From: BMS3ABIN04 sp965554225
Lineage (GTDB): Bacteria > Bacteroidota > Ignavibacteria > Ignavibacteriales > Melioribacteraceae
NCBI GenBank assembly: GCA_965554225.1
Contig: CBEVZC010000158.1
Span: forward strand, 1 to 6,454
Reading direction: 5' to 3'
DNA: 6,454 bases
Below the pieces are notes generated by a model, which had not been told where the DNA came from, made no database searches, and worked only from the letters and a program-made list of their open reading frames with translations. A program made the position numbers and the translations under genes. Positions 5,859-6,454 of this stretch are shown here, in pieces (position 1 is the first letter of the stretch; every line of letters begins with the position of its first letter).

Positions 5859-6149
5859 ATGAAAAATATTTCAATATCTAATGATATAATTCCAGTTGGT
5901 CAATTTAAAGCTAGTCTAGCCAAATATCTTAAGGATATTCAAGTTCATAAAAATTCTCTTATTATTACTCAGAATGGAAAACCAGCCGGAGTTTTAATCT
6001 CCCCAAAAGAATTTGATAAACTTATAGAAACTAAATTATTTTTAGAGTCTATTTCACGTGGATTATCAGACTCTGAACAAGGTAATCTTTTTACTACAAA
6101 TCAATTAAAAAATCTGCTAAGCAAACGTAGAGCTAAAAAAGCATTATGA
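5859..6149 (+). CDS. Type II antitoxin, Phd/YefM family
   Basis: A 96-residue antitoxin. I chose ATG 5859 because AAAAGG (5846-5851) lies 7 bases upstream; the longer TTG start at 5823 would overlap the promoter and has no binding site. Residues about 9-60 form the Phd/YefM DNA-binding and dimerisation domain: IPVGQFKASLAKYLKDI, then SLIITQNGKPAGVLISPKEF and a helix DKLIETKLFLESI. In this family 'I-T-x-x-G-x-P-x-x-V-L-x-x-x-x-F' is the central hallmark. The variable tail (about 62-96, ending SKRRAKKAL) should wrap and neutralise the toxin. The stop overlaps the toxin start by 4 bases (ATGA at 6146-6149), which couples their translation. The antitoxin alone, and better with toxin, probably represses the promoter at 5794-5822. 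Confidence 0.92.
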   Translation: MKNISISNDIIPVGQFKASLAKYLKDIQVHKNSLIITQNGKPAGVLISPKEFDKLIETKLFLESISRGLSDSEQGNLFTTNQLKNLLSKRRAKKAL

Positions 6150-6454
6150 AAATTAAATGGACAAAAGAAGCTCTTTTCAATATTCAAGAAATTGAAGATT
6201 ACATTTCCGAAGATAATCCAACTGCAGCAATTAAATTTACTGACAAACTAATTTCTATTGTTGAATCCCTTTTAATTTTCCCTAAAAAAGGGAGAATGGT
6301 TCCAGAACTTTCTTTTGAACAAATCAGAGAATTAATTTATAAAAATTATAGAATTGTTTATTCAGTTAAGAAAAATTCCATTGAGGTGCTTACTATATTC
6401 GAAGGACATAGATTATTAGACAAAGAATATATTGTTAAGACAAAAAGTAATTAG
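6146..6454 (+). CDS. Type II toxin, RelE/ParE family
   Basis: A complete 102-residue toxin; the TAG is the last codon of the window. The fold is recognisable in order: MKIKWTKEALFNIQEIEDYI (strand, then first helix), a second helix with AAIKFTDKLISIVESLL, the FPKKGRMVPE turn, IRELIYKNYRIVYSV, and a final strand IEVLTIFEGHRLL. This matches the ParE/RelE superfamily (PF05016-type). The KGR-VPE and IREL...YRIVY signatures point to the ParE-like branch, whose members inhibit DNA gyrase, whereas RelE members cut mRNA on the ribosome. Sequence alone does not settle the target. The last strand has EGH where many relatives have a His-x-x-Arg-type pattern; R near the end (HRLL) is kept. It is translated from an ATG overlapping the antitoxin stop, without a strong binding site of its own. 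Confidence 0.92.
   Translation: MKIKWTKEALFNIQEIEDYISEDNPTAAIKFTDKLISIVESLLIFPKKGRMVPELSFEQIRELIYKNYRIVYSVKKNSIEVLTIFEGHRLLDKEYIVKTKSN

Noticed and set aside
1..6454. tRNA, rRNA, CRISPR array, insertion sequence or integrase
   Set aside because: No regularly spaced direct repeats, no cloverleaf with a TTC-arm, no transposase or tyrosine recombinase motifs, and no terminal inverted repeats with target duplication were seen on either strand.

Overview
The window looks like a piece of an AT-rich genome from the Bacteroidota/Chlorobi/Ignavibacteria side of the FCB group. The main reason is the C-terminal type IX secretion (T9SS) sorting domain with an NYPNPFNP motif at the end of the first large gene. 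Supporting points are a DUF4412-type secreted protein, Leu/Ile/Lys/Asn-rich coding sequence and roughly 30-35% GC in most genes. An Ignavibacteria-like or related lineage is my best guess, but this is inference. Every gene I can support lies on the + strand.

Layout. 1-166: the 3' end of an unrecognised gene, possibly frameshifted. 167-574: about 400 bases without a gene, with hairpin-forming, degenerate attC-like sequence. 575-2785: a large secreted beta-propeller-like protein with a T9SS sorting domain. 2805-2943: an attC-like imperfect palindrome ending in GTTATGT. 2976-4031: a complete CorA magnesium/cobalt channel. 4077-4295: a remnant of an AraC-family DNA-binding domain. About 4348-5243: a small operon with its own promoter, encoding a tiny one-helix membrane protein and a DUF4412 secreted protein. 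It is followed by the frameshifted signal-peptide relic of a third gene (5276-5337). 5338-5858: gene-free, with a GC palindrome, a GC-richer relic, and a second attC-like element ending in the same 14-base sequence. 5859-6454: a complete type II toxin-antitoxin module (Phd/YefM antitoxin and RelE/ParE toxin, overlapping by 4 bases), with a promoter and a candidate operator palindrome.

How it fits together. The genes have no common pathway: a surface or secreted protein, an ion channel, a regulator scrap, envelope proteins and a toxin-antitoxin pair. What unites the window is its architecture. Genes all point one way and are separated by long imperfect palindromes that end in the identical GTTATGTGTCATAT, and a toxin-antitoxin module follows one of them. 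This resembles a sedentary chromosomal integron cassette array or a similar repeat-bounded accessory region. No integrase is visible, so the idea remains an inference. Decayed fragments and sharp base-composition shifts also point to an accessory, recombining region.
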